Assembly: GCF_009935845.1 (NCBI RefSeq)
Contig: NZ_QWEK01000029.1
Span: 1 to 50,937, forward strand
Direction of reading: 5' to 3'
Source of the DNA: Pseudoflavonifractor sp. 524-17
Lineage (GTDB): Bacteria > Bacillota > Clostridia > Oscillospirales > Oscillospiraceae
Length of the DNA stretch: 50,937 nucleotides
The position numbers and the translations under genes were made by a program. Under the pieces are notes generated by a model. It was given only the letters and a program-made list of their open reading frames with translations. It was not told the origin of the DNA and did not search any database. Each line of letters starts with the position of its first letter. The first letter of the stretch is position 1. Positions 16,177 to 23,832 of this stretch are shown here, piece after piece.

Positions 16177-16252
16177 GCGCAATATATCACTGACCCAGCA
16201 CATTACGGTTTATTCCGGACCTGGGCAACAAGTCAAAGAGAGGGTATTTATC

Positions 16253-16531
16253 ATGTACGAAGACAAGACTTTGGTATGCAAAGAGTGTGGCCAGGAGTTC
16301 GTGTTCACCGCCGGTGAGCAGGAGTTCTATGCGGAGCGCGGCTTCCAGAACGAGCCCCAGCGCTGCAAGAGCTGCCGTGACGCCCGCAAGGCCGCTTCCC
16401 GCGGTCCCCGCGAGTACTTCACCGCCACCTGTGCTGCCTGCGGCGGCGAGGCCCGGGTGCCCTTCGAGCCCAAGTCCGACCGCCCCGTGTACTGCAGCGA
16501 TTGCTTCGCCCGTATGCGTGAGGAGCACTAA
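16253..16531 (+). CDS. Zinc-ribbon domain protein
   Basis: A 92-aa protein with two four-cysteine units: CKECGQEF with CKSC (about 9-12 and 41-44), and CAACGGEARVPF with CSDC (about 62-65 and 80-83). This matches the 'probable zinc-ribbon' family of small Clostridial proteins with no proven function. They are often very highly expressed. The arginine/alanine-rich linker (RKAASRGPREYF) could contact nucleic acid. I start it at MYEDKTLVC because GAGAGGG precedes that ATG. The longer frame would overlap the end of sigH. It ends at a strong terminator. Codons here are biased to GCC/CGC forms typical of abundant proteins. Confidence 0.85.
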   Translation: MYEDKTLVCKECGQEFVFTAGEQEFYAERGFQNEPQRCKSCRDARKAASRGPREYFTATCAACGGEARVPFEPKSDRPVYCSDCFARMREEH

Positions 16532-16559
16532 GCATCTCTCAGCACAGCGACTGCAAAAG

Positions 16560-16586
16560 GAGACGCCCGCTTGGGCGTCTCTTTTT
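16560..16586 (+). terminator. Terminator of the zinc-ribbon gene
   Basis: GAGACGCCC (16560-16568) with GGGCGTCTC (16573-16581), then TTTTT. Classic intrinsic form. Confidence 0.9.
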
Positions 16587-16641
16587 CTTATTTTGTGACA
16601 CATTCAAGGACGTTAAAGTTTCTGGAAAGGCCAGTCTCATC

Positions 16642-16670
16642 TTGCAAAAGAGGAGGAAATCGGATATACT
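16642..16670 (+). promoter_or_regulatory. Promoter of the DUF1858 gene
   Basis: TTGCAA (16642-16647), 17 bp, TATACT (16665-16670), ending 31 bp before the ATG of the 69-aa gene, which is preceded by GGAGG. Confidence 0.65.
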
Positions 16671-16701
16671 ACGGTTATCCTAGAATTGGAGGTCTATCCC
16701 A

Positions 16702-16911
16702 ATGGTTCAGATTACTAAAGATACCATTATTGGCGAGATCCTTGATATCGCCCCCGAAACCGCACCTTTGTTCATGTCTATCGGCATGCATTGCCTGGGC
16801 TGCCCCTCTTCCCGGGGGGAAACCGTGGAGGAGGCCTGCATGGTCCACGGCGTCAATGTAGAGGCGCTGCTGAACGCCCTCAATGAAGAGATTGCGAAGC
16901 ATAGCAAGTAA
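16702..16911 (+). CDS. DUF1858 domain protein
   Basis: A 69-aa protein matching the DUF1858 family: an N-terminal Ile-rich segment (ITKDTIIGEILDIAPE), then GMHCLGCPSSRGETVEEAC with the conserved CxxC pair at about 31-34 and a third Cys at about 46. Family members occur alone or fused to hybrid-cluster and other redox proteins and are thought to bind a metal or act in redox sensing, but no function is proven. It has its own promoter and terminator, so it is a single-gene unit. It is short, compact and soluble. Confidence 0.88.
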   Translation: MVQITKDTIIGEILDIAPETAPLFMSIGMHCLGCPSSRGETVEEACMVHGVNVEALLNALNEEIAKHSK

Positions 16912-16927
16912 AGAAACTTGCTGAGTC

Positions 16928-16958
16928 AAAAAGGAGCGGCGTACCGCCGCTCCTTTTT
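16928..16958 (+). terminator. Terminator of the DUF1858 gene
   Basis: AAAAAGGAGCGGCG (16928-16941) pairs with CGCCGCTCCTTTTT (16945-16958) over a 3-nt loop, 17 bp after the stop codon. Confidence 0.92.
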
Positions 16959-17106
16959 GATATCGTCAATACGCCTGAGAATCGGTAAAGGGAGGCGGGG
17001 AAAATACGGCGCAGCGAAAATGACAACATCGTCCACGCTGCATTTTGGCCGCCAAACGTTACCGGTTTTCGAGTGCTTTGACTATATACATAGGGAGGTG
17101 ACAGCA

Positions 17107-17811
17107 TTGCGGAGGGTAGAGCTGTCCCCGCGACTTCAGACGGTGGCCGGCCTGGTACCGGAGGGCGGGGGCTTTGTGGACGTTGGCACGGATCATGCCT
17201 ATTTGCCTACCTATCTCATCCAGCAGGGGAGGATTCCGGCGGCGGTGGCCTCCGACCTGCGGAAAGGCCCCCTGGAGCGGGCCATGGACACAGCCCGGCG
17301 GTATGGGGTGGCGGACCGGATGTCCTTCCGCCTGTGCGACGGGCTGGCGGGGATCGCGCCGGAGGAGGCCGGAACGGTAGCCATCGCCGGTATGGGGGGG
17401 GAGACCATTGCGGCTATTCTGGCGGCGGCTCCCTGGGTGCGTACACCGCCCCGGCGGCTGATTCTCCAGCCCATGAGCGGCCTGCCGGAGCTGCGGGGCT
17501 GGCTGGAAGCGCATGGGTTCTGCATAAAGGCGGAGCGGCTGTGCCAGGAGGGGAAAACCCTCTATACCGTAATTTTGGCAGCGCCGGGGGCAATGGAGTC
17601 CCTGACCCCGGCGGAGCGCTGGGCCGGCCGGCAGGAGCACGGGCGGGGGGATCCCCTGCGTCCTGTACTGCTGGAACACCTGCTGCTGCGGGTGGAACGA
17701 GCGCTGGAAGGGATCCGGCGGTCCGCCAAGCCGGAGGATCTCCCCCGGCGGCAGGAGCTGGAAGAAGTATATCAGGGGTTGAACGAGATGAAAAAGGAGC
17801 TGGAGACATGA
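17107..17811 (+). CDS. trmK: tRNA (adenine22-N1)-methyltransferase TrmK
   Basis: TrmK methylates N1 of adenosine 22 in the tRNA D-loop using SAM. The 234-aa protein begins with the family start RVELSPRLQTVAGLVP. Its SAM-binding motif is FVDVGTDHAYLP (about 21-32), with ASDLRKGPLERA (about 49-60) and the catalytic-pocket IAGMGGETI (about 94-102). The C terminus is a coiled-coil helix pair. The start is TTG at 17107: GGGAGGTG lies six bases upstream, and the upstream in-frame extension does not resemble the family. It overlaps the next gene by four bases (ATGA), the same pair as yqfN-yqfO in Bacillus. Confidence 0.93.
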   Translation: MRRVELSPRLQTVAGLVPEGGGFVDVGTDHAYLPTYLIQQGRIPAAVASDLRKGPLERAMDTARRYGVADRMSFRLCDGLAGIAPEEAGTVAIAGMGGETIAAILAAAPWVRTPPRRLILQPMSGLPELRGWLEAHGFCIKAERLCQEGKTLYTVILAAPGAMESLTPAERWAGRQEHGRGDPLRPVLLEHLLLRVERALEGIRRSAKPEDLPRRQELEEVYQGLNEMKKELET

Positions 17812-18605
17812 CAACCGTAACGGATATCTACCGGCATTTGGACGAGGTAGCCCCCTTTTCCCTACAGATGGACTTCGACAATGCCGGTTTTCTGGTGGGC
17901 AGGGGGGATCAGGCGGTGACAAAGGTACTGGTGGCCCTGGATATCACCGAGATCGTGGCAGAGGAGGCGGAGACCTGGGGGGCGGAGCTGATCGTGGCCC
18001 ACCACCCGGTGATCTTCCAGCCCGTCCACCGCGTCACCGACACAGATCCGGTGGGGCGGGTTCTGCTGACTCTGGCGGAACGGAGGATCGCCGCAATCTG
18101 TGCCCACACCAATCTGGACGCGGTGGCGGGCGGGGTGAATGACGCCCTGGCCCAGCGGCTGGGACTGGTCCAGACGGAGCAGCTGAAGCAGGACGGCACG
18201 GACCACCTGGGCCGGCCCTATGGGATTGGCCGTGTGGGCGTCTGGGAGGGTACGGGGATGTATGCCCCCGCTTTTGCCCAGCAGGTAAAGGAGGCCCTGG
18301 GGGCTAATGGGGTGCGCTATGTGGACGCCCGCCGCCCTGTGCGCCGGGTGGCCGTGGGGGGCGGTGCCTGCGGCGATATGCTGTCCGATGCATTCCGCAT
18401 GGGCTGCGACACCTTTGTTACCTCAGATGTGAAGTATCACAGCTTTTTGGACGCCAAGGCCATGGGACTCAATCTCATCGACGCGGGGCACTATCCCACG
18501 GAAAATGTGGTCTGCCCCGTGCTGGTGAAGTGGCTGAGCGCGGCCTTCCCTAAGCTGGAGATAGCGCAGTCCAAGCGCCATGAGGAGGTCTTTTCCTACC
18601 TGTAA
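17808..18605 (+). CDS. Nif3-like dinuclear-metal protein (YqfO family)
   Basis: A 265-aa Nif3/DUF34 protein that forms hexameric rings with two metal ions per subunit. It is annotated in databases as GTP cyclohydrolase 1 type 2-like, but its cellular role is unsettled. The metal ligands are visible in VAHHPVIFQP (about 63-72), THTNLDA-like CAHTNLDA (about 100-107) and near the end in DAGHYPTE (about 224-231). It lacks the large central insert found in Bacillus YqfO, so it is the short form. ATG lies in the trmK stop (ATGA), with AAGGAG upstream, implying translational coupling with trmK. Confidence 0.9.
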   Translation: MTTVTDIYRHLDEVAPFSLQMDFDNAGFLVGRGDQAVTKVLVALDITEIVAEEAETWGAELIVAHHPVIFQPVHRVTDTDPVGRVLLTLAERRIAAICAHTNLDAVAGGVNDALAQRLGLVQTEQLKQDGTDHLGRPYGIGRVGVWEGTGMYAPAFAQQVKEALGANGVRYVDARRPVRRVAVGGGACGDMLSDAFRMGCDTFVTSDVKYHSFLDAKAMGLNLIDAGHYPTENVVCPVLVKWLSAAFPKLEIAQSKRHEEVFSYL

Positions 18606-18651
18606 GAAGAGTTGAATCAATACAGCGCGCCTGTCTGGCACGGATAAGGGG

Positions 18652-18680
18652 TTGCGCCGTTGTGAACTTTATGATATCAT
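18652..18680 (+). promoter_or_regulatory. yebC promoter
   Basis: TTGCGC (18652-18657), 17 bp, TATCAT (18675-18680). Moderate match, 38 bp before the gene. Confidence 0.5.
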
Positions 18681-18718
18681 ATTTTCGCCTATTTAGATAA
18701 CAGAAGGGGACGAATCCA

Positions 18719-19447
18719 ATGTCAGGACATTCCAAGTGGCATAATATTCAGAAGACCAAGGGTGCGGCGGACGCGAAGCGGTCCCAAATTTTTACCAAGA
18801 TCGCCCGTGAGATGATTGTGGCGGTGAAGCAGGGCGGCAGCGGTGACCCTGCCAATAACTCCCGCCTGGCCACGGTCATCGCCAAGGCCAAGGCCGCCAA
18901 TATGCCAAATGACAACATTAAGCGCACCATTGACAAGGCCCTGGGGGCAGGCAACACCGACAGCTTTGAGAACGTGGTGTATGAGGGATACGGCCCCAAC
19001 GGCGTGGCCGTCATCGTAGAGGCGCTCACCGACAACCGCAACCGGACTGCGCCCGAGGTGCGCCACCTGCTGGACAAGTACGGTAAGGGCCTGGGGGCCA
19101 CAGGCTGTGTGTCCTGGTCCTTTGACCGGAAGGGCGTGATTGTCATTGAGCGGGAGGACCTGGACGAGGACACCGTTATGATGGACGCCCTGGACTGCGG
19201 CGCCGACGATATGCAGGCGGAGGAAGAGGTCTTTGAGGTCTACACTACCCCGGACGCCTTCGGCGAGGTGCTGTCCAAGCTGGAGGAAAAGGGCTACAGC
19301 TTCCTGGAAGCTGCGGTGCAGATGGTGCCCCAGAACTATGTAAAGCTGACGGACGAGGGCGACCTCAAGAATATGGAAAAGCTCATCGACCTGCTGGAGG
19401 ATAACGAGGACGTTCAGAACGTCTGGCATAACTGGGACCAGGAGTAA
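18719..19447 (+). CDS. yebC: YebC/PmpR-family translation or transcription factor
   Basis: A 242-aa member of the YebC family. It starts MSGHSKWHNIQKTKGAAD, the invariant N terminus, and has three domains with an acidic face in the C-terminal half (DLDEDTVMMDAL, about 145-156). The family was long called a transcriptional regulator. Work in Bacillus shows that a YebC-type protein helps ribosomes through proline stretches. The sequence does not tell which role applies here. It is a single gene with a promoter, an AAGGGGA ribosome site and a hairpin after the stop. Confidence 0.95.
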   Translation: MSGHSKWHNIQKTKGAADAKRSQIFTKIAREMIVAVKQGGSGDPANNSRLATVIAKAKAANMPNDNIKRTIDKALGAGNTDSFENVVYEGYGPNGVAVIVEALTDNRNRTAPEVRHLLDKYGKGLGATGCVSWSFDRKGVIVIEREDLDEDTVMMDALDCGADDMQAEEEVFEVYTTPDAFGEVLSKLEEKGYSFLEAAVQMVPQNYVKLTDEGDLKNMEKLIDLLEDNEDVQNVWHNWDQE

Positions 19448-19473
19448 GTGTCCCGGATTTATAACAGCATGAA

Positions 19474-19506
19474 GGGCCGGAATGCGATGCATTCCGGCCC
19501 CTTTAC
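19474..19506 (+). terminator. Terminator of yebC
   Basis: GGGCCGGAATGC (19474-19485) pairs perfectly with GCATTCCGGCCC (19489-19500), followed by CTTTAC. The T-run is weak. Confidence 0.7.
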
Positions 19507-19779
19507 CGTCAGGGGACGAGGTGGCCCCAGTAGACGGCGGTATTATTTGGTATGGCGACCCAGCCGTTCCGCTGCAACGCTGGAAGAGGGCGCCGATCCG
19601 GCGGAGAAATTCGGAATAGGCCTTGTTTGAAAAATGGCAATATGCTCAGCGGTGAGATATTTTTTCGTCAGACAAAGCCGATTTGACGCAGGAATACTGG
19701 ATGTATTTCAAGGAAAATCGGAAAAGTATGGCGGAAAAAGAGCCGCCGTTTGGGCGTGTTGACAATTTTCAAACAGGAC
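19507..19779. other. Noncoding region with a repeat core
   Basis: No gene is supported. The segment 19673-19714 resembles the inner core of the gene-end repeat copy A (shared CGCAGGA, CTGG and ATTTCAAG blocks in the same order). It lies at the ragged 3' end of the methyltransferase pseudogene, which runs in from the right on the minus strand. Confidence 0.5.
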
Positions 19780-20430
19780 CTAGTTGCTCTCGCTGGGCCG
19801 GGGGGCGCAGGAGCCGGACAGGCAGCGGTGGAGGAAGCCCTCCCGATTATAGAAGAGGGGGTGGGGGAGGGAAATCGTCTCTTCCTGACCGCTGAAAAAG
19901 CGGTCAATGCCGCCCAGCCGGTGGGCCAGTCCGCCGGAAAATCCCTGAAACCGGGGGCAGAGCACTTGGAAAACCTCCTTTATCTAGGTAGTGAATGGGT
20001 GCTCCTCCTGGCGGACATTCCAGAGGAGAAAGACCTTACCACTAAGGCGGAGAATGCGGCGGCACTCCCGCTGAAAGCCGTCTGGATCAAACCAGTGGAA
20101 GGACTGAGCGGCGGTGACATGGTCCGCACTGTGATCGGGGAGGCCGGTGGCCTCAGCAGTGCCGGTTAAGATCTCAGCGCCGGGATAGGGGGCCAGGAAC
20201 TACCTGGCCTCCTGGGCCATATCTCCATTGGGCTCTACCGCCCAGACCTGGGCGCCTCGCTCCAGCAGAGCCTGGGAAAACAGACCGGTTCCCGCACCAA
20301 TGTCGGCTACCCGCTGGCCAGCGGCGAGCCGGCCGGGAGCAAAAAGCCAGTCCATCAGGTGGTCGGGACAGCCCGGCCTGGCCTGGGCGTAGATCTGGGC
20401 CAGACCGGAAAAACACTGGATCGTATCCAT
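19780..20430 (-). pseudogene. Decayed class I SAM methyltransferase with three in-frame TAGs
   Basis: Reading the minus strand from MDTIQCFSGLAQIY, a methyltransferase can be followed in one frame through three TAG codons. The SAM motif VADIGAGTGLFSQALLERG and the acidic strand end WAVEPNGDM precede the first TAG (20200-20202). FLAPYPG, AQSFHWFD and ECRRILRLSGK follow, up to the second TAG (19984-19986). CPRFQGFSGGL and REGFLHRCLSGS follow, up to the third TAG (19780-19782). Spacing is exactly 72 and 68 codons, so there is no frameshift. The last part of the protein is missing where repeat-like DNA begins. Other genes here end properly at TAG (guaA, bioY, ruvC), so ordinary recoding is unlikely and this is most simply a pseudogene. 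Confidence 0.8.
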
Positions 20431-20471
20431 AAAAAACGCCACATTCCATTTGGAGCAAAATTTAGATGTAA

Positions 20472-20504
20472 AAGGCGTCTAAAGCGGTGAGCTTTAGACG
20501 CCTT
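20472..20504 (-). terminator. Terminator of rnpB
   Basis: AAGGCGTCTAAAGC (20472-20485) pairs perfectly with GCTTTAGACGCCTT (20491-20504). On the minus strand it ends in TTTTAC. It lies seven bases after the rnpB 3' end. Confidence 0.85.
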
Positions 20505-20510
20505 GTATGG

Positions 20511-20870
20511 GCAAGTAAGCCTGTAAGCCGGGTTCTGTCATTTAAGACAGCCATCTATCTCGACGCACCGTTGCCGGTACGCTCCAGCCGCCTCCTCGGG
20601 ACAGCCGGGCCGGCTGCATGTCCCTCCACGGCGTTGCTCCGGATAGAGTTTACAGCGATGGACTGTTCCCAGCCATCGGGTGAGCTCTTACCTCGCCTTT
20701 CCACCATCGCCCCCCTTCCCTCGACAGGGAACGGGGGCAGTCTATTTCTGTTGCACTTTTCCTAGGGTCGCCCCCGGCGGGTGTTACCCGTTATCCTTGC
20801 CCTGCGGAGCCCGGACTTTCCTCACAGACAGGCCTTTCGCCCCGCCCGCGCGGCTGTCCAGCTTACTTGC
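20511..20870 (-). ncRNA. rnpB: RNase P RNA, type A
   Basis: The catalytic RNA of RNase P, which trims tRNA 5' leaders. On the minus strand the 5' end GCAAGTAAGC and 3' end GCTTACTTGC form a perfect 10-bp P1 helix. The conserved cores are present: GAGGAAAGTCCGGGCTCC near the 5' end, ACAGAAATAG-like ACAGAAATAGAC in the middle, and GACAGAACCCGGCTTA near the 3' end. The length is about 360 nt. A perfect promoter and a hairpin terminator flank it. Confidence 0.97.
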
Positions 20871-20877
20871 AGAAGAG

Positions 20878-20906
20878 ATTATACCCCAAAGCGGGGCGGT
20901 TGTCAA
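20878..20906 (-). promoter_or_regulatory. rnpB promoter
   Basis: On the minus strand TTGACA (complement of 20901-20906), 17 bp and TATAAT (complement of 20878-20883), both perfect. The -10 box ends seven bases before the RNA 5' end at 20870. The -35 box overlaps the stop codon of the upstream methyltransferase gene. Confidence 0.9.
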
Positions 20907-21502
20907 ATATTGCGTCGGGTGCGGCCCAAATATCTGTGTACCTGATTCCGATAGGCGATATAGCTGCCGCCGAAGGCACGGGTCAAAAAGGGCTCCTCCA
21001 CGGTTACAATCTGTAAATGGAACAAAAGGGCGGTCAAGGCGGACAGTGCCAATAGAATCCAACCGGAGAACAGGAGAAACATACCGAGATAGACCAGATC
21101 AAACCCGAGAAAGGCCGGATTGCGGCTGAATTGATAGATCCCATTTGTAATGAGCCGGGTTTCACCGGCCTGGGGGACCCCCGCCCGCCAGCTGTCCCCC
21201 ATAGCAGCCGTCGAGAGGAGGAAGACTGCCGTCCCCGCCAGCCCAGCGCAGAGTCCGGCGATTCTCGCCCACAGCGGCAGGGACGGGGTATTTCGGATGA
21301 GGCTGGCAAGCTCCAAAATAGGAACTGCCGTTGCGGCAAGGGACATGGCGATCTCAATAAACCGGGCCAGGCCCTGCTTTTTTCTTCCAATTTGGCTGGT
21401 CTGTATCCCGTTTCTGTGCTGGGAGAGCATTTTGAGGAAATAGCAGCCATAAAAGGCCAGCAATATAAAAATTCCACCGATTTGAAACAACAAACCGTCC
21501 AC
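20903..21502 (-). CDS. Isoprenylcysteine-methyltransferase-like membrane protein
   Basis: A 199-aa integral membrane protein of the ICMT/PEMT family. About five hydrophobic helices are present, and the SAM-binding signature is at the C-terminal side: NGIYQFSRNPAFLGFDLVYLG (about 122-142, with RNP), then EEPFLTRAFGGSYIAYRNQV (about 171-190, with the EE pair). Bacterial homologues of this form have unknown substrates. The start is GTG 21502, or TTG 21493, which sits eight bases after AAGAAGG and is equally likely. It begins 34 bp after the metal-ATPase stop, so it is probably the last gene of the metal-efflux operon. Its stop codon lies in the rnpB -35 box. Confidence 0.85.
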   Translation of the reverse strand: MDGLLFQIGGIFILLAFYGCYFLKMLSQHRNGIQTSQIGRKKQGLARFIEIAMSLAATAVPILELASLIRNTPSLPLWARIAGLCAGLAGTAVFLLSTAAMGDSWRAGVPQAGETRLITNGIYQFSRNPAFLGFDLVYLGMFLLFSGWILLALSALTALLFHLQIVTVEEPFLTRAFGGSYIAYRNQVHRYLGRTRRNI

Positions 21503-21536
21503 CTTCTTTCGCGGAACCTGTCCCGTCCGGCATGTG

Positions 21537-23408
21537 TCAGGAGGCGCCCTTTGCCTGGGAGCAGGGGACCTGCTTCAGGGCGCGCATGGAGTTGAGAATG
21601 GCGATGACGGAAACCCCCACGTCGGCAAAGACAGCCTCCCACATATTGGCCACGCCGAAGGCGCCCAAAAGGAGAACCAGCAGCTTGACGGCCAAGGCGA
21701 AGACGATGTTCTGACGCACAATAGCAAGGGTTTTTCGGGCGATGCGGATGGCGTCGGCCAGCTTGGAGGGCTTGTCGTCCATCAAAACCACGTCGGCGGC
21801 TTCAATGGCGGCGTCGGAGCCCAGAGCCCCCATAGCAATGCCGATATCGGCCCTGGCCAGGACCGGCGCGTCGTTGATGCCGTCTCCCACAAAGGCCAGA
21901 GCGCCTTTTGGGGACTTCTGGGCCATCAGTTCCTCCACGCGGCTGACTTTGCCGGCGGGGAGGAGCTGAGTGTAGACCTCGTCCAAGCCCAGCTGGCGGG
22001 CCACCGCCTCGCCCACAGCTTTGGTGTCCCCGGTAAGCATCACCGTCCTGCGGACGCCAGACGATTTCAAGGCGGAGATAGCTTGTGGAGCGTCTGGTTT
22101 TATCCTGTCGGAGATGACGATGTGGCCGGCGTAGACGCCGTCTATTGCCACATGGATGGTAGTGCCGGTCTCCTCACAGGGGCGCCAGCCGGCGCCGGCC
22201 TCCTCCATCAGCTTGTCATTGCCGGCGCAGACGATATGCCCATCCACCTTGGCCCGGACCCCACGGCCGGAGCGCTCCTCCACATCGGAGACCCGGCTGG
22301 GGTCAAGCTGCTTTTGATAAGCCTCTTTGATAGAGCGGGAGATGGGGTGGTCAGACCAGCACTCCGCCAGCGCGGTCAGCTCCAAAAGGTCTTCCGGTTG
22401 GCGGTCTTTTGGGTGAATAGCGGTGACCTGGAAGGTACCCTGGGTAAGGGTCCCGGTCTTATCAAAGACGACCAGCTCCGTGCTGGCCAGCGCCTCCAGA
22501 TAGCTGCCTCCCTTGATGAGGATGCCCGCCTTGGAGGCCCCGCCGATGCCGCCGAAAAAGGCCAGAGGTACAGAGATCACCAGGGCGCAGGGGCAGGAGA
22601 TGACTAAAAAGGAGCAGGCCCGGCTCAGCCAGTCAGCCCACTGCCCATGGAAGAAGAGAGGCGGGATCAAAGCCAGCAGCGCCGCGGCGATGACCACAAT
22701 AGGGGTATAGTAGCGGGCGAATTTGGTAATAAAAGCCTCTGATTTGGCTTTCCGGCTGGAGGCATTCTCCACCAGCTCCAGAATGCGGGCCACAGTGGAT
22801 TCGCCGAAGGGTTTCGTCACCTTCACCCGGAGGGGGCTGGTGAGGTTGATGCAGCCGCTGACAATCTCGCCGCCGGGGGCGATCTCCCGGGGGAGGGATT
22901 CTCCGGTGAGAGCGGCGGTGTTCAGGGTGGAGCATCCCTCCAGGACAACGCCGTCCAAGGGCACCCGTTCGCCGGGCTTGACCAGAATGACGCTGCCTGC
23001 CGCTACGTCCTCGGGGTCTACCTCCTCCACGCCGCCGTCCCGCTCCAGATTGGCGAAGTCAGGGCGGATATCCATCAGGGCGGCGATAGACTGCCGGGAT
23101 TTCCCCACGGCAAAGGACTGGAAAAGCTCACCTATCTGGTAGAAGAGCATGACAAAGACAGCCTCTGGATAGTCGCCAATGGCCAGGGCGCCCACGGTGG
23201 CCAGAGCCATTAAAAAGTTTTCGTCAAATACCTGGCCGCGGGCAATGTTGCGCAGGGCGCGCCACAGTACATCCCATCCCACGGTAAAATAGGGGACCAG
23301 AAAGATGAGAAACCGTGCCAGACCCTCCACCGGCAGCAGAGCAGAGACAATCAACAGCAGACCGCTGAGAAGAATGCGCCCAAGCATCCTCTTCTGTGTT
23401 CCGTTCAT
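21537..23408 (-). CDS. cadA: Zn/Cd/Pb-exporting P1B-type ATPase
   Basis: A 623-aa heavy-metal efflux ATPase. The transport site CPC is in ISCPCALVISVPLAFFGG (Cys about 272 and 274), the phosphorylation site is DKTGTLTQG (Asp about 317), with TGES in the actuator domain and GDGINDAPVLARADIG near the C terminus. SCPCALVIS with a nearby Lys and C-terminal Asp fits the Zn2+/Cd2+ class. It lacks the usual N-terminal HMA domain, and a free 72-aa HMA protein is encoded immediately upstream. The regulator is an ArsR/CadC type. Exact metal choice (Zn, Cd or Pb) is not decided by sequence. AGGAGG precedes the ATG. Confidence 0.94.
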   Translation of the reverse strand: MNGTQKRMLGRILLSGLLLIVSALLPVEGLARFLIFLVPYFTVGWDVLWRALRNIARGQVFDENFLMALATVGALAIGDYPEAVFVMLFYQIGELFQSFAVGKSRQSIAALMDIRPDFANLERDGGVEEVDPEDVAAGSVILVKPGERVPLDGVVLEGCSTLNTAALTGESLPREIAPGGEIVSGCINLTSPLRVKVTKPFGESTVARILELVENASSRKAKSEAFITKFARYYTPIVVIAAALLALIPPLFFHGQWADWLSRACSFLVISCPCALVISVPLAFFGGIGGASKAGILIKGGSYLEALASTELVVFDKTGTLTQGTFQVTAIHPKDRQPEDLLELTALAECWSDHPISRSIKEAYQKQLDPSRVSDVEERSGRGVRAKVDGHIVCAGNDKLMEEAGAGWRPCEETGTTIHVAIDGVYAGHIVISDRIKPDAPQAISALKSSGVRRTVMLTGDTKAVGEAVARQLGLDEVYTQLLPAGKVSRVEELMAQKSPKGALAFVGDGINDAPVLARADIGIAMGALGSDAAIEAADVVLMDDKPSKLADAIRIARKTLAIVRQNIVFALAVKLLVLLLGAFGVANMWEAVFADVGVSVIAILNSMRALKQVPCSQAKGAS

Positions 23409-23470
23409 TCCAGACCTACCTCCTTGAAAAATCTATTAAATAAGGGGAAATATAGAAAATAGAGGGGTGG

Positions 23471-23502
23471 AAACCGGGCGGCTTGGCCACCGCCCGGTTT
23501 TC
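23471..23502 (-). terminator. Hairpin between the HMA gene and the ATPase
   Basis: AAACCGGGCGG (23471-23481) pairs with CCGCCCGGTTT (23490-23500). On the minus strand it is followed by CCACCCC rather than a T-run, so it is more likely an attenuator or RNA-processing stem than a full terminator. It may set the ratio of the small protein to the ATPase. Confidence 0.55.
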
Positions 23503-23510
23503 GTGCCGCG

Positions 23511-23561
23511 CTTAGAACCTGTATTCATACCGGTTGAAGGCAACCTGAATATAGATTCTTA
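23511..23561. repeat. Short inverted repeat at the HMA stop codon
   Basis: CTTAGAACCTGTATTCA (23511-23527) is inverted, with about 13 of 17 matches, against TGAATATAGATTCTTAG (about 23546-23562). On the minus strand the HMA stop codon TAA runs straight into the repeat (TAAGAATCTATATTCA). It resembles a second family of gene-end repeats. A trace of similar sequence (CTAAGAGCCTGGGTTC) follows the PLP-enzyme gene at 44814. Confidence 0.55.
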
Positions 23562-23777
23562 GAGCTGAATAACGCAGTCCGGCTCCACCTTCTTGCAGAC
23601 TTTAACCACCTCTTTTAAAATGCTGTCAAAGCGGTCGCTGTCGGCATCCAGGGTGAGCTTCTGGGAGAGAAAGCTGACAGTGGCGCTGTTCACGCCGTCG
23701 ATGCGGTTGATGGCGGTCTCCATTTTGGCGGCACAGTTGGCGCAGTCCAGATCCACCAGTTTGAAGTGCTTTTTCAT
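23559..23777 (-). CDS. Free-standing heavy-metal-associated (HMA) domain protein
   Basis: A 72-aa ferredoxin-like metal-binding protein. The metal-binding loop is DCANC with Cys12 and Cys15. The rest follows the beta-alpha-beta-beta-alpha-beta HMA pattern (VNSATVSFLSQKLTLDAD in the middle). An extra Cys61 and Cys68 near the C terminus could add ligands. It probably delivers zinc or cadmium to, or takes it from, the downstream ATPase, whose own N-terminal HMA domain is absent. AGGAG lies before ATG. It lies 55 bp after the regulator gene in the same operon. Confidence 0.92.
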   Translation of the reverse strand: MKKHFKLVDLDCANCAAKMETAINRIDGVNSATVSFLSQKLTLDADSDRFDSILKEVVKVCKKVEPDCVIQL

Positions 23778-23832
23778 GTCAAAATCTCCTTTACAGTTGT
23801 ATTTTGAAGCTTGATTGGGGATAGGGGAGGGC

